The position numbers and the translations under genes are program-made. The notes below the pieces were generated by a model. That model had not been told where the DNA came from. It did no database searches and was given only the letters and a program-made list of their open reading frames with translations. Of a stretch of 64,000 nucleotides of DNA, positions 1-14,665 are shown piece by piece. Source of the stretch: Photobacterium swingsii (lineage in GTDB: Bacteria; Pseudomonadota; Gammaproteobacteria; Enterobacterales; Vibrionaceae). The stretch is from contig NZ_AP024852.1 in the NCBI RefSeq assembly GCF_024346715.1, forward strand, positions 1,364,001-1,428,000, in the 5' to 3' direction. Position 1 is the stretch's first letter. The number at the start of each line of letters is the position of its first letter.

Positions 1-27
1 CCACAATGAGTGATAAACCGTGAATAC

Positions 28-63
28 AAAAATGCCACCTTAGCGATAAGGTGGCATTTTTAT
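28..63. terminator. Bidirectional terminator at left edge
   Basis: The inverted repeat AATGCCACCTT / AAGGTGGCATT is flanked by A- and T-runs on both sides. It can end the minus-strand cystine carrier gene next to it, and also a gene to the left of the window. Confidence 0.75.
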
Positions 64-121
64 TTGTGGCGAGAGCTGTTCTGTTTTAGCAGTCAGGATT
101 CCTGACTGCATACTAAGCTGA

Positions 122-1504
122 TTACGCTTTTGCTGTTTCCACTTCACCATCTTGTTGGAAAATAGATTCATCAGCCTGACCAAGTAAGCGTGATGTAATG
201 GTGCCTGCTGTCATGGAACCACTAACGTTGATAGCGGTACGGCCCATATCAATTAAAGGCTCGATAGAAATCAGTAGACCAGCGAGAGCAACAGGCATAT
301 CAAGTGCAGAGAGTACAATCAGAGCGGCAAATGTCGCACCACCACCCACACCCGCAATACCGAATGAACTGATGGTGACAATAGCAACCAATGTTAGGAT
401 AAAGCTGATATCCATAGGGTTAATACCTACAGTTGGTGCAATCATCACAGCCAGCATTGCAGGGTATAAGCCAGCACAGCCGTTTTGCCCCATAGTTGCA
501 CCAAATGATGCCGAGAAGTTTGCAACGCCTTCACCATTACCTAGCTGCTTCACTTGCGCATCAATGTTCAATGGAATTGTGCCTGCGCTTGAGCGAGAAG
601 TGAATGCAAAGGTAAGTACTGGCAGAACCTTTTTCAGGAAGCGAATCGGGTTAACGCCAACCAAAGATACCAGAACAAGGTGCATAACCAGAATGATACC
701 TAAACCAACGTATGACGCCATTACAAAGTTAATGAGGCTTAGAATGTCATCAAGGTTTGAGCCTGCAACTACTTTGGTCATGAGCGCAAGTACGCCGTAT
801 GGGGTTAGACTTAACACCATACGTACCAGAGTACGAACAATTTCCTGAGCAACTTGCACAAATTTCTCAAAGCTTGCACCAAGTTCAGGTTGAGTGCGAA
901 TCACGCTCAGGCCAGCCACACCGATGAAAGCAGAGAAGATAACAACAGCAATGGTTGAAGTTGCACGGCTACCTGCTAGATCTGCGAATGGGTTACCAGG
1001 GAAGAAGGAAATAATCATATCGGCAAATGAGATTGCTTCGACAGTTGAAAGGCGTGTTTCTAAGAGTTCACCGCGTGCGATCTCGCGAGCACCTTGCACA
1101 ATGCCTTCTGCTGATAGACCAAACAGGTGGCTAACGAACAGGCCGATCACAGCAGATGCGGCAGTAGTCGCGAGTAAAATACCAATCGTCAAACCTGAAA
1201 TCTTACCCAGCGAACCTGAGTCTTTTACTTTAACGATAGCGCCAATGATAGACACCATGATTAACGGCATGATGATCATTTTTAGTAGGCTAACGTAACC
1301 AGAACCCACAATGTTCACATATTCTAATGTGCTACCAATGACAGCGCTGCCGCCACCGTAAATGACTTGTAGAGCGCCGCCAAATAACACACCAAGACCA
1401 AGACCAGTGAATACACGCTTAGAGAGAGTTTGATCTGTTTTTTGCTGTTTCGCTAATAACGCGATGAGTAGGGCGAAAATCGCCAAGTTAATAATCTGAT
1501 ACAT
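122..1504 (-). CDS. tcyP: L-cystine:cation symporter, TcyP (YdjN) type
   Basis: A 460-residue inner-membrane carrier of the dicarboxylate/amino acid:cation symporter (DAACS) family. It resembles the TcyP/YdjN branch, which takes up L-cystine, more than DctA or GltP. The N-terminus (MYQIINLAIFALLI) and the following segment with a conserved IIMPLIMVSI motif fit TcyP. A serine-rich re-entrant loop (SRSSAGTIPLN) and the GATMGQNGCAG segment are substrate/cation-site regions of the family. The frame is open upstream to 1630. I chose the ATG at 1504 because family members begin there and a GGTGG ribosome site precedes it. It is monocistronic, with a terminator at its 3' end. Substrate assignment is by resemblance only. 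Confidence 0.85.
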   Translation of the reverse strand: MYQIINLAIFALLIALLAKQQKTDQTLSKRVFTGLGLGVLFGGALQVIYGGGSAVIGSTLEYVNIVGSGYVSLLKMIIMPLIMVSIIGAIVKVKDSGSLGKISGLTIGILLATTAASAVIGLFVSHLFGLSAEGIVQGAREIARGELLETRLSTVEAISFADMIISFFPGNPFADLAGSRATSTIAVVIFSAFIGVAGLSVIRTQPELGASFEKFVQVAQEIVRTLVRMVLSLTPYGVLALMTKVVAGSNLDDILSLINFVMASYVGLGIILVMHLVLVSLVGVNPIRFLKKVLPVLTFAFTSRSSAGTIPLNIDAQVKQLGNGEGVANFSASFGATMGQNGCAGLYPAMLAVMIAPTVGINPMDISFILTLVAIVTISSFGIAGVGGGATFAALIVLSALDMPVALAGLLISIEPLIDMGRTAINVSGSMTAGTITSRLLGQADESIFQQDGEVETAKA

Positions 1505-1675
1505 AATCTCTAGCCACCTAACTGCTTGATATGTGATTCTTGTAATGGCTGAAATAATAAAGAGGTGTGATGAAAAACGGGAGCGGTTTCTATAGCGATC
1601 ACTATATGAATTTGGCACATGATATAACAAAAATTGCTATCAGCGTGGAATTCGGCTGTTTTGTGCTCATATAAT

Positions 1676-1703
1676 GTAAAAAGCCAGCTAAGTTAGCTGG
1701 CTT
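1676..1703 (-). terminator. Terminator downstream of elyC
   Basis: The perfect inverted repeat AAGCCAGCTAA / TTAGCTGGCTT is followed on the minus strand by a T-run. It lies 46 bases beyond the elyC stop. Confidence 0.7.
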
Positions 1704-1748
1704 CGAGGTTTATACTGAATGTGAGTCAATTATTGCTTTTAATGACTG

Positions 1749-2582
1749 TTAAGAAAAAGCTTCATCGTGAGTGATAACAACAGCGGTCTTGGGTGTTTCT
1801 TTTTTTATTAGCTGTTCATTATTACCGATAATATTACGTAATTTTTGCCACCATTGTCCTAGCGTTTCATGCCAATAACGCTCTGTTTGCTCTAAATATT
1901 TAGCTTGTGGTGTGTATTTGGCCCAAGGCTGTTCAATATTGCGGTGAGCTAAATAGTTAGTTGGCGCAGGTGTTGGCTGTAAACCCGCCTCATTAAATTC
2001 AAACAAAGCGCGCTCCATATGGCTGGCTGATGTCACTAACACGAGGTTTTTATTACCTACCACCGACGAGGCTTGGAAAGCTTCTTCCCATGTGTCTTTT
2101 GCAGTTTCAAGCAGTAATATGTCTGTCTTATTGATGCCCAGAGAGAGGGCAACTTTTGCCATCATTCGAGCTTGGCTAATTTCAGTACCACCGCCGTAAC
2201 CCGATAGAATCATTTTGGCACTTGGGTATAAACGGTGAATTCGAATTCCCTCTGATAAGCGCATTAGTGCTGTGCGCGAGAGCTCGGATGTAACCGGGAT
2301 GTTTTTATCTATGACATGGCCACTACCTAACACCATGATGTAATCAACAGGCTTGTTGCTGGGTATAAACCCCGTATATTGACGTTCAAGTGGGTAGAGT
2401 AATTTTGTCGAGATTGGTTGGAATGCAAATAAAAATATTCCTAATAACGAGGTGGTCAATAGAAGAGACGCGAGGCCTTTTCGTTTGGTGAACCACAACA
2501 CCAACAAGCCGAATAGGCCTAAAATCAGCATTGCGGGAAGTGGCATGAGTAACGCCGATATCAATTTTTTTAGTTCAAACAT
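1749..2582 (-). CDS. elyC: Envelope biogenesis factor ElyC (DUF218/YdcF-SanA family)
   Basis: 277 residues. Two hydrophobic segments lie at the N-terminus (about residues 8-30 and 38-57), followed by a cytoplasmic- or periplasmic-facing DUF218 domain. That domain has the family hallmarks YIMVLGSGH, SELSRTALMRLSEGI and ILSGYGGGTEIS. E. coli ElyC (YcbC) is needed for normal peptidoglycan assembly, linked to lipid carrier metabolism. The gene is divergent from cmoM, as in E. coli where ycbC sits beside smtA-mukFEB, and this synteny strengthens the assignment. The protein is slightly longer than E. coli ElyC because of a C-terminal tail of about 20 residues. Confidence 0.85.
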   Translation of the reverse strand: MFELKKLISALLMPLPAMLILGLFGLLVLWFTKRKGLASLLLTTSLLGIFLFAFQPISTKLLYPLERQYTGFIPSNKPVDYIMVLGSGHVIDKNIPVTSELSRTALMRLSEGIRIHRLYPSAKMILSGYGGGTEISQARMMAKVALSLGINKTDILLLETAKDTWEEAFQASSVVGNKNLVLVTSASHMERALFEFNEAGLQPTPAPTNYLAHRNIEQPWAKYTPQAKYLEQTERYWHETLGQWWQKLRNIIGNNEQLIKKETPKTAVVITHDEAFS

Positions 2583-2701
2583 ACAATCTAGCCCGAAAAA
2601 TCAGCAGTTGAGCTTAAAAAGACATCACAAGCCTTTATTCCTATAGAGCTTGTGAGAAAATAAACACCATTTTAGAACCGCTATCATAACGTAAAGCAGC
2701 C

Positions 2702-3520
2702 GTGATCAAAGATCGAAATTTTGACGACCTAGCGCAAAAATTTGCTAAAAACATTTACGGCACTGCCAAAGGGCAGATCCGACAGACTGTTGTATGGCAA
2801 GATTTGCAGCAAATATTAGCGGCATTGCCCGATAACAAACCGTTATCTGTGCTTGATGCCGGAGGCGGTGTAGGCCAATTGTCACAAAAGTTGGCAGAAT
2901 TGGGCCATGAAATTACATTGTGTGATCTCTCTGGTGAAATGCTGAAATTAGCCGAGCAAGACATTGCTAAAAATGGCTTGCTTGAGCAGTATCGGTTGGT
3001 TCACAGTGCTGTGCAGGATATTGGGGAGCACCTAGCGGAAAAGCCGGATTTGATTTTATTCCATGCTGTCATGGAATGGTTAGCTGATCCGCAGCAGGCT
3101 TTAGATAGTTTACTTGAGCAAGTTAAGCCAGGCGGCATTATTTCGGTGATGTTCTACAACTATAACGGCCTGCTATTTAAGAATTTGATTTGTGGCAACC
3201 TGACGCATGTAGAAGAAGGGATGCCACATCGTAAACGCTTCAAGCTTCAGCCTTATCAAGGTATTAAACCTGATGATGTTTATCAGTGGCTTGAAGAGAG
3301 CGGTTTTCAGATCCTCGGTAAAACAGGTGTGCGCACATTCCATGATTATATGCGCGATACCATGGTTGGGGATTACAGTTTTGAACAAGTTCTTGAGATG
3401 GAGCAGAAGCTTTGTCGTCAAGAACCTTATTTGTCATTAGGGCGCTATATTCACGTGTACGCACAAAAGCCAGTTACGGCTGAGACAAATACTATTAACA
3501 GCAAAAAGGACAACGGATGA
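2702..3520 (+). CDS. cmoM: tRNA 5-carboxymethoxyuridine methyltransferase CmoM (SmtA)
   Basis: A class I SAM-dependent methyltransferase of 272 residues. It methylates cmo5U at the wobble position of some tRNAs to give mcmo5U. The SAM-binding motif I is LDAGGGVGQ, followed by the acidic LCDLSGEM strand. The N-terminal [10 protein letters not shown] and the C-terminal [11 protein letters not shown] match the E. coli protein closely. The start is a GTG, which places the conserved RNFDD block at residue 5 as in E. coli. The stop overlaps the mukF start by four bases (ATGA), so it is the first gene of a cmoM-mukF-mukE-mukB operon. Confidence 0.93.
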   Translation: MIKDRNFDDLAQKFAKNIYGTAKGQIRQTVVWQDLQQILAALPDNKPLSVLDAGGGVGQLSQKLAELGHEITLCDLSGEMLKLAEQDIAKNGLLEQYRLVHSAVQDIGEHLAEKPDLILFHAVMEWLADPQQALDSLLEQVKPGGIISVMFYNYNGLLFKNLICGNLTHVEEGMPHRKRFKLQPYQGIKPDDVYQWLEESGFQILGKTGVRTFHDYMRDTMVGDYSFEQVLEMEQKLCRQEPYLSLGRYIHVYAQKPVTAETNTINSKKDNG

Positions 3521-4839
3521 GTGAAGTTACCCAGACCGTTCCTGAGTTGGTAACTTGGGTTAAGCAGCATGATTTCTCGCTTAACTTACCAACTGAGCGG
3601 CTGGCGTTCTTGTTGGCGATTGCTGTTTTAAGTAGCGATCGCTTTGAAGAAGAGTTAGGTGAAGGTGAGCTGATTGACGCATTTCGCATTGTGAGCGATT
3701 TGTTTGAACAATCAAAAGAGACGCTCGCTTTTCGTGCCAATAACGCCATCAATGAGTTGGTTCGCCAACGTCTTATTTCTCGCTTTACCAGTGAAGTGAA
3801 CGACGGAGCCAGCATTTATCGCTTAAGCCCGTTGGCTTTAGGTATCACAGACTATTACGCGCGTCAGCGAGAATACTCAACGCTTAAATTATCGATTCAG
3901 CTTGCTATGGTGGCAGACGAAATCAATAAAGCCGCAGTTGCCGCAAAAGAAGGTGGTGACGAGAAGTACTGGCGTACCAATGTGTACGCGGTATTAAAGT
4001 ATTCTGTCGCTGATATTTTCGATCGCATCGATTTGAACCAGCGCACCATGGATGAGCAACAACAGCAAGTGAAACACGATATTGCTGAACTGCTTAATCA
4101 AGATTGGCAAGCGGCAATCTCAAGTTGTGAAAGCCTATTGAATGAAACGTCAAGCACCCTACGAGAGCTGCAAGATACGCTGCAAGCAGCGGGCGATCAG
4201 CTACAAACGCAATTGCTTGATATTCAAGAAGCGACTCAGGGCCATGCTGAATTAGATTTCGTTGATGGCATGATCTTCGTCTTGCAGATGAAGCTTGACC
4301 GTATTATCAGCTGGGGTCAGCAAGCTATTGACCTATGGATTGGCTACGACCGACACGTGCATAAATTTATCCGTACCGCGATTGATATGGATAAAAACCG
4401 CGCTTTTAGTCAGCGTCTGCGCCAGTCAGTTACCGATTACTTCGATAACCCATGGTTGCTCACTTATGCCGATGCCGATCGTCTACTTGATATGCGCGAT
4501 GAAACGCTCGTATTGCGTGATGATGAAGTGACTGGTCTAGTGCCAGAAGAAATGGAATTTGAAGAGCTCAGCCTAGTCAATGATCAACTTGCCGACCAAG
4601 TTGCTGCTATGCTGCAAGCCCATAAAGCCACAGGCGCAGCTATTAACCTTAGTGCGCTATTAAAAGACTATCTTGCTCAGCATCCTCATGCTCAGCATTT
4701 TGATTTATCGCGGATCGTTATCGATCAGGCCGTTCGATTGGGTTACTCCGAATCGGACTTCAATGCCATTCAGCCCGATTGGGAAGCGATTAACGACTAC
4801 GGAGCTAAGGTACAAGCCAATGTCATCGATAAATATTGA
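3517..4839 (+). CDS. mukF: Chromosome partition protein MukF (kleisin)
   Basis: 440 residues, the same length as the E. coli protein. MukF is the kleisin of the MukBEF condensin. The N-terminal winged helix dimerises and binds the MukB neck, and the C-terminal winged helix binds the MukB head. The N-terminus ([16 protein letters not shown]), the central [19 protein letters not shown] helix and the C-terminal [14 protein letters not shown] are all conserved. It overlaps cmoM by four bases and mukE by twenty, indicating translational coupling in the operon. Confidence 0.97.
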   Translation: MSEVTQTVPELVTWVKQHDFSLNLPTERLAFLLAIAVLSSDRFEEELGEGELIDAFRIVSDLFEQSKETLAFRANNAINELVRQRLISRFTSEVNDGASIYRLSPLALGITDYYARQREYSTLKLSIQLAMVADEINKAAVAAKEGGDEKYWRTNVYAVLKYSVADIFDRIDLNQRTMDEQQQQVKHDIAELLNQDWQAAISSCESLLNETSSTLRELQDTLQAAGDQLQTQLLDIQEATQGHAELDFVDGMIFVLQMKLDRIISWGQQAIDLWIGYDRHVHKFIRTAIDMDKNRAFSQRLRQSVTDYFDNPWLLTYADADRLLDMRDETLVLRDDEVTGLVPEEMEFEELSLVNDQLADQVAAMLQAHKATGAAINLSALLKDYLAQHPHAQHFDLSRIVIDQAVRLGYSESDFNAIQPDWEAINDYGAKVQANVIDKY

Positions 4840-5563
4840 AGAATTTATGCCGGAGAAGTTGGCTAAAGCAATTGCTAACCCACTTTTCCCTGCTCTTGAT
4901 AATGCGCTGCGTTCAGGCCGTCATATTTCGAGCGAAGATTTAGATAATCACGCACTACTGATTGATGCAGAGCGTGAGTTACACATGTTCTACAAGCGCT
5001 ACAACGCAGAATTAGTGCGTGCCCCAGAAGGTTTCTTCTACTTGCGCCCGCGTTCAACATCGCTTATTGGCCGTTCGGTATTGGCTGAAGTTGATATGTT
5101 AGTGGGGAAAGTATTGTGTTTCCTTTACCTAAGCCCAGAGCGTTTGGCGCATGAAGGTATTTTTACTAACCAAGAGCTATTCGATGAGCTAATGACCTTA
5201 GCTGATGAACCTAAGCTAATGAAATTAGTGACGAATCGAGCGTCTGGCTCAGATTTGGACCGTGAAAAACTGTACGACAAAGTAAAAACATCACTGCGTC
5301 GTTTACGTCGTTTAGGCATGATCATTCCTGTGGGTGAAAACGGTAAATTCCGCATTAGCGAATCGGTATTCCGCTTTGGTGCCGATGTACGCAGTGGTGA
5401 TGATGTGCGTGAAGCACAACTTCGCTTGATCCGTGATGGTGAGGCTGTGGTTCACCACCAAGAGCCAAGTCAATCTAGCCTGCTTGACGAGCAAGATGCT
5501 CATGAAGAACACGAAGAACAACTAGAGCTCCCAACAGAGCCAGAACAAGAAGGTGAAGTGTGA
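4820..5563 (+). CDS. mukE: Chromosome partition protein MukE
   Basis: 247 residues. MukE is the winged-helix (KITE) subunit that bridges MukF and DNA in the MukBEF condensin. The start chosen ([17 protein letters not shown]) lies inside the end of mukF. The frame is open further upstream, but that part has no family resemblance. Conserved blocks are [13 protein letters not shown] and the basic [11 protein letters not shown] region. The acidic Glu/Gln-rich C-terminal tail (about residues 215-247) is typical and variable. The stop overlaps the mukB start. Confidence 0.96.
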   Translation: MSSINIEEFMPEKLAKAIANPLFPALDNALRSGRHISSEDLDNHALLIDAERELHMFYKRYNAELVRAPEGFFYLRPRSTSLIGRSVLAEVDMLVGKVLCFLYLSPERLAHEGIFTNQELFDELMTLADEPKLMKLVTNRASGSDLDREKLYDKVKTSLRRLRRLGMIIPVGENGKFRISESVFRFGADVRSGDDVREAQLRLIRDGEAVVHHQEPSQSSLLDEQDAHEEHEEQLELPTEPEQEGEV

Positions 5564-8500
5564 TGGAACGCGGTAAGTATCAATCGCTCACCATGGTTAA
5601 CTGGAACGGTTTTTTTGCCCGTACCTTTGACATTGATAACCTAGTAACAACCCTATCGGGCGGTAACGGTGCAGGTAAGTCGACCACGATGGCGGCGTTT
5701 ATTACCTCACTGATCCCCGATCAAAGTCTACTGCATTTTCGTAATACCACGGAAGCGGGCAGTTCAGCGTCTTCACGCGACAAAGGCTTACACGGTAAGT
5801 TAAAGCCGGGTGCCTGTTATTCTGCACTTGATGTAGTTAACTCGAAAAACCAACGTATTATCTTTGCGGTACGCCTACAACAAGTGGCGGGTCGTGATAA
5901 GAAAGTGGATATCAAGCCTTTCATTATTCAAGGCTTACCGTCACACATTAAGCCAACTGAAATCTTGGTTGAGACGGTATCGGAAACACAAGCGCGTGTT
6001 CGCCAATTGAATGAAGTAAAAGACGGTATTGCAGAGATTGAAGGTGTTGTATTCAAAGCCTTTAACTCAGTAACTGATTACCATGCGCAAATGTTTGAAT
6101 TCGGTGTACTACCGAAGAAACTGCGTAACAGTACCGACCGGTCTAAGTTCTACCGTCTGATCGAAGCCTCGCTGTACGGTGGTATTTCTAGTGCGATCAC
6201 CCGCTCTTTGCGTGATTACCTATTGCCGCAAAACACAGGTGTTAAGAAAGCCTTCCAAGACATGGAAGCAGCACTGCGTGAAAACCGTATGACGCTAGAA
6301 GCGATCAAGCTAACACAAAGCGATCGTGATTTATTTAAGCACTTGATCTCAGAAGCGACTAACTATGTTGCGGCTGACTACATGCGCCACGCCAACGATC
6401 GTCAACAGCGGCTAGATAAGACATTACGCTTACGTGGTGAACTACTGGGTTCGCGTCAAAGCTTGATGGATCAGCAATCAACCTTGACTAATCACAGTGC
6501 TGAGCTTGATGAACTGACCGAACGTGAATCATCACTAGAACAAGATCATCAAGCGGCATCGGATCATCTACAGTTGGTGCAAACGGCTGTTCGTCAGCAA
6601 GAAAAGATCGAGCGTTACAAAGAAGATCTTGAAGAGCTGACTGAGCGCCTAGAAGAGCAAGTGATGGTGGTGGAAGAAGCCGCTGAACAACTTGCAATGG
6701 CTGAAGAGCAAGCGCTATTAACGGAAGAAGAAGTTGATAGTCTAAAAACACAACTTGCTGATTACCAACAAGCGTTGGATATGCAGCAAACGCGTGCACT
6801 TCAATATCAACAAGCGGTTCAAGCACTGGAAAAAGCACGTCAGCTTTCAGGTGATGAACAACTGCTTGCGGATAATGCCCCAGCTTATCTTTCTCAGCTT
6901 AAGCAGGCTGAAGAACAGAAAACTACAGCACTCTTGGCGCTTAAGCATAAGCTTGATATGTCATCGGCTGCGGTTCAACAGTTTGAAAAAGGTTTGCAGA
7001 TTGTCACGACGATTGCAGGTGCAGTCGATCGTGCACAAGCTGGCACGAAAGCGAAAGAGCTGATTGCCCATGCTCGTCAACTCCGTCATGTGGCAGAGCG
7101 TGGTGAACAACTTAAAGCACAATACCGTGATTTAGAGCGTAGCGTTCGTCAACAACGTCAAGCCAAAGAGTTAGCGGAAGCCTACAGCAAACGCTTTGCC
7201 ACTCAAATTGACGGCGATCTTGCATTAGCGGAAGAACAAGCCCGCCATGAAGCAACACTTGAGTCGTTAGAGCAAACACAAGAAAGCTTGGTTGAGCAGC
7301 GTAGTGAATTACGTGGCCAAGAGCAGCAACTCGCAGTGCAAATCAAGCAACATGAAGCGAAAGCGCCTGCTTGGATTGCGGCAAGTGATGCACTTGAAAA
7401 GCTGGCTGAACAATCGCAATTAGAGTTGTTCGATAGCAACGCTGTAATGAGTGCCATGCAGCAAACGCTGGATAGCGAACGTCAAGTATCGGCAATGCGC
7501 GATCAGTTGGCGCAGCGTAAGAGCCAGTTAGAAAAAGATATCGAGCGTCTTGCTCAACCAGGGGGTAGCGATGATTCAGAGCTACGTTCACTGGCAGATA
7601 CGTTAGGCGGCACCATGCTGTCTGAGATCTATGACGATATCACGCTAGCTGATGCGCCGTATTTCAGTGCGATGTACGGTCCTGCGCGTCATGCGATTGT
7701 TGTTCCTGATCTTAAAGGCATTAAAGACAAGCTGATTGCGCTAGAAGATTGTCCTGACGATCTTTACATTATTGAAGGTGATGCTGATTCATTTGATGAC
7801 AGCGGCTTTGATGTGGATGAGCTAGAGCAAGCGGTTTGTGTTCACTTAAACGATCGTCAACTACGTTATTCGCGTTTCCCGAAAGTACCATTGTTTGGTC
7901 GTGCGGCGCGTGAACAACGTTTAGAGCATTTACGTGAAGAGCGCGATCAAGTTGTTGAAGATCACGCAAAAGCAGCATTTGATTCGCAAAAACTACAGCG
8001 TTTGTACCAAAGCTTTAATAGCTTTGTTGCGACTCACATGTCGGTTGCATTCCAGCCAGATCCAGAAGCAGAGCTGAAAGCAGCACGTGACAAGCGTAAC
8101 CAATTGGTGCGTCAGCTGTCTGAAATGGATGCGCAAGAGCAGCAACAACGTAGCCAGTTAACGGCGGCGCGTGAAGGTTTAACATTGCTGGGCAAACTAA
8201 GCCCAATGGTCAACCTGCTTGAAGACGAAACTGTTGTTGAGCGTTTTGCAGAAATCGAACAACAGCTGTCTCAACTTGATGAAGCACGTAACTACCTTGA
8301 CCGCCACGGTAAGGCAATTTCTGAGCTTGAAGGTATCGCCTCGGCGCTAGATGTTGACCCGCAGCAATTTGATGCGCTAAACATCCAGTACCAAGATGCA
8401 GACCAAACACTGCAAGCATTGAAGAAAGAAATCTTTGCAGTTGCAGATTTAGCAGAGCGCCGTCACCACTTTGGTTACGCTGATTCTGTTGAATTGCTTG

Positions 8501-10032
8501 GCAAGAGTTCAGAGCTTAATGAACAGCTTAAAGCCAAATTGGTTGCTGCTGAGCGTGAACGTAACCGTTGCCGTGATGCGCTGAAACAAGCGCGTGCACA
8601 AGCGAACCAATACAATCAGCTAATGGCATCGTTGAAGAGTTCGCATCAAGCGAAACTGGAAACCGTGCAAGAGTTCGAGCGTGAGCTACAAGAGTTGGGT
8701 GTACGTGCCGATGTGGAAGCAGAAGAGCGCGCTCGCTTACGCCGTGATGAACTGAACGAGCGCTTACAAAGTTCTCGTACTCGTCGTAGCCAACTTGAAA
8801 AAGCGATCACCTCAATTGAGCTTGAGATGAAAGGCTTGGCGAAACGTCTACGCAAAGTGGGCAAAGAGTACCAAGATTTGCGTAAGCTGGTGGTGAATGC
8901 CAAAGCAGGCTGGTGTGCTGTATTGCGTTTAGCGCGTGAAAACGATGTTGAACGTCGTCTACACCGTCGTGAAATGGCCTACATGTCTGCTGATGAGTTA
9001 CGTTCACTGTCGGATAAATCACTGGGTGCCTTGCGTCTAGCGGTTGCGGATAATGAAGATCTGCGTGATTCACTGCGTGCATCGGAAGATATTTCACGTC
9101 CAGAACGTAAAGTCTTGTTCTACATCGCAGTGTACCAACACCTGCGTGAGCGTATTCGCCACGATATCATTCGCACCGATGATCCGGTTGAAGCGATTGA
9201 AGAGATGGAAGTGGAGTTAGCCCGTCTAACAGAAGAGCTAACAGCACGTGAGCAACGCCTAGCAATCAGCTCTGACTCTGTCGCGAACATTATTCGTAAA
9301 ACGATTCAGCGTGAGCAAAACCGTATTCGTATGCTAAACCAAGGCTTGATGAACATTGGCTTTGGTCAGGTGAAAGGCGTGCGTCTAAACGTTAAAGTAC
9401 GTGAGACGCATGAATCACTATTGGCAGGTTTGGCTGAGCAGCAAGACCAGCATCAAGACTTGTTTGGTAACAACCGTTTGACCTTCTCTGAAGCGATGGC
9501 GAAGTTGTTCCAACGTTTGAATCCACATATCGATATGGGTCAACGTTCGCCACAAATCTTGGGTGAAGAGCTATTGGATTACCGTAATTACCTAGAGCTA
9601 AGCATTGAAGTGAACCGTGGTACAGACGGTTGGCTACAAGCGGAGTCGGGTGCACTCTCAACGGGTGAAGCAATTGGTACAGGTCAGGCAATCTTGCTGA
9701 TGGTTATCCAAAGCTGGGAAGAAGAATCTCGCCGTTTACGTGGTAAAGATGTTATTCCTTGTCGCTTGCTGTTCTTGGATGAGGCCGCACGTCTGGATGC
9801 GAAATCTATCTCGACCTTGTTCGAGCTATGTGACCGCTTAGATATGCAATTATTGATTGCTGCGCCTGAAAATATCAGCCCAGAGAAAGGGACGACCTAT
9901 AAGCTTGTGCGTAAGATCTTTAAAGACCGTGAACACGTACACGTGGTGGGCTTACGTGGTTTTGGTCAAGAACCTAAGCCGCAAGCTAACATTCAAGACA
10001 TGCTGGATTTAAACCCTGCAAGTGTTGAGTAG
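5560..10032 (+). CDS. mukB: Chromosome partition ATPase MukB (SMC-like)
   Basis: The 1490-residue SMC-type ATPase of the MukBEF condensin. The Walker A motif GGNGAGKST is at residues 34-42. Two long coiled-coil arms flank a hinge near residues 680-790 ([23 protein letters not shown]). The C-terminal ATPase half has the ABC signature region [13 protein letters not shown] and Walker [13 protein letters not shown]. Start choice: GTG at 5560 aligns with the E. coli initiator; the ATG at 5563 is equally possible and has better spacing from the AAGGTG ribosome site. It overlaps mukE by four bases and is followed by a terminator hairpin. Confidence 0.97.
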   Translation: MMERGKYQSLTMVNWNGFFARTFDIDNLVTTLSGGNGAGKSTTMAAFITSLIPDQSLLHFRNTTEAGSSASSRDKGLHGKLKPGACYSALDVVNSKNQRIIFAVRLQQVAGRDKKVDIKPFIIQGLPSHIKPTEILVETVSETQARVRQLNEVKDGIAEIEGVVFKAFNSVTDYHAQMFEFGVLPKKLRNSTDRSKFYRLIEASLYGGISSAITRSLRDYLLPQNTGVKKAFQDMEAALRENRMTLEAIKLTQSDRDLFKHLISEATNYVAADYMRHANDRQQRLDKTLRLRGELLGSRQSLMDQQSTLTNHSAELDELTERESSLEQDHQAASDHLQLVQTAVRQQEKIERYKEDLEELTERLEEQVMVVEEAAEQLAMAEEQALLTEEEVDSLKTQLADYQQALDMQQTRALQYQQAVQALEKARQLSGDEQLLADNAPAYLSQLKQAEEQKTTALLALKHKLDMSSAAVQQFEKGLQIVTTIAGAVDRAQAGTKAKELIAHARQLRHVAERGEQLKAQYRDLERSVRQQRQAKELAEAYSKRFATQIDGDLALAEEQARHEATLESLEQTQESLVEQRSELRGQEQQLAVQIKQHEAKAPAWIAASDALEKLAEQSQLELFDSNAVMSAMQQTLDSERQVSAMRDQLAQRKSQLEKDIERLAQPGGSDDSELRSLADTLGGTMLSEIYDDITLADAPYFSAMYGPARHAIVVPDLKGIKDKLIALEDCPDDLYIIEGDADSFDDSGFDVDELEQAVCVHLNDRQLRYSRFPKVPLFGRAAREQRLEHLREERDQVVEDHAKAAFDSQKLQRLYQSFNSFVATHMSVAFQPDPEAELKAARDKRNQLVRQLSEMDAQEQQQRSQLTAAREGLTLLGKLSPMVNLLEDETVVERFAEIEQQLSQLDEARNYLDRHGKAISELEGIASALDVDPQQFDALNIQYQDADQTLQALKKEIFAVADLAERRHHFGYADSVELLGKSSELNEQLKAKLVAAERERNRCRDALKQARAQANQYNQLMASLKSSHQAKLETVQEFERELQELGVRADVEAEERARLRRDELNERLQSSRTRRSQLEKAITSIELEMKGLAKRLRKVGKEYQDLRKLVVNAKAGWCAVLRLARENDVERRLHRREMAYMSADELRSLSDKSLGALRLAVADNEDLRDSLRASEDISRPERKVLFYIAVYQHLRERIRHDIIRTDDPVEAIEEMEVELARLTEELTAREQRLAISSDSVANIIRKTIQREQNRIRMLNQGLMNIGFGQVKGVRLNVKVRETHESLLAGLAEQQDQHQDLFGNNRLTFSEAMAKLFQRLNPHIDMGQRSPQILGEELLDYRNYLELSIEVNRGTDGWLQAESGALSTGEAIGTGQAILLMVIQSWEEESRRLRGKDVIPCRLLFLDEAARLDAKSISTLFELCDRLDMQLLIAAPENISPEKGTTYKLVRKIFKDREHVHVVGLRGFGQEPKPQANIQDMLDLNPASVE

Positions 10033-10062
10033 CAACGTAAGTAAGCATCGATAAATACCTTC

Positions 10063-10092
10063 AAAGGTCAGCATTTGCTGGCCTTTGTTATT
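10063..10092 (+). terminator. Terminator of the cmoM-mukFEB operon
   Basis: The hairpin AAAGGTCAGC / GCTGGCCTTT (one G-U pair) is followed by a T-rich stretch, 30 bases after the mukB stop. Confidence 0.7.
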
Positions 10093-10174
10093 TCTGAGTG
10101 TTTGCGAAATTCATTAATTGTCAAAGCTGTCTTGTCGGTTAGGAATTCCCGTTTTTTCGGTGAGAGCCGCCAAA

Positions 10175-11158
<984 letters not shown>

Positions 11159-11172
11159 TCAAAAGAAAGGTT

Positions 11173-11189
11173 TAGTAAAACATACACTA
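11173..11189. promoter_or_regulatory. Imperfect EbgR-type operator before the repressor gene
   Basis: TAGTAAAA-C-ATACACTA has one perfect half-site and one degenerate half of the 17-base operator seen at 33243. It lies 33 bases upstream of the repressor start, which suggests autoregulation. Confidence 0.5.
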
Positions 11190-11353
11190 AACATTATTAT
11201 AGTGACATGCTTAAAAGTTCAGAGTTTGGCAATGTAATCATTGTTTCCATATTCGCAATTTAATACCAACCCATTGTTCGCACAGTGTTTTGTTAGTTTT
11301 AATGCCTACACCCATCGTGTGCAGAGTAAAAAATAATCAATTCATTGTTTTTT

Positions 11354-11369
11354 TGAGATTTTGGTCACA
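11354..11369. promoter_or_regulatory. Possible CRP site upstream of the beta-galactosidase gene
   Basis: TGAGA-N6-TCACA matches the CRP core TGTGA-N6-TCACA at 9 of 10 bases. It is about 70 bases upstream of the beta-galactosidase start, a plausible activating position. Confidence 0.5.
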
Positions 11370-11398
11370 TACAGAATCTAAGTTGGCGAGTAATTTAA

Positions 11399-14599
<3,201 letters not shown>

Positions 14600-14612
14600 T
14601 ACCAAGACAGTA

Positions 14613-14636
14613 AACCAGCACCCATAGGTGCTGGTT
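14613..14636 (+). terminator. Intercistronic hairpin without T-run
   Basis: The perfect 10-bp stem AACCAGCACC / GGTGCTGGTT lies between the beta-galactosidase and permease genes. It lacks a T-run, so it is more likely an mRNA-stabilising or attenuating element than a full terminator. Confidence 0.5.
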
Positions 14637-14665
14637 CATTCCACTCAGAATAAAAGGAAATTGAT

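Noticed and set aside
6488..9691. Several antisense frames inside mukB
   Set aside because: They are shadows of the coiled-coil coding sequence, with no ribosome sites or family resemblance.
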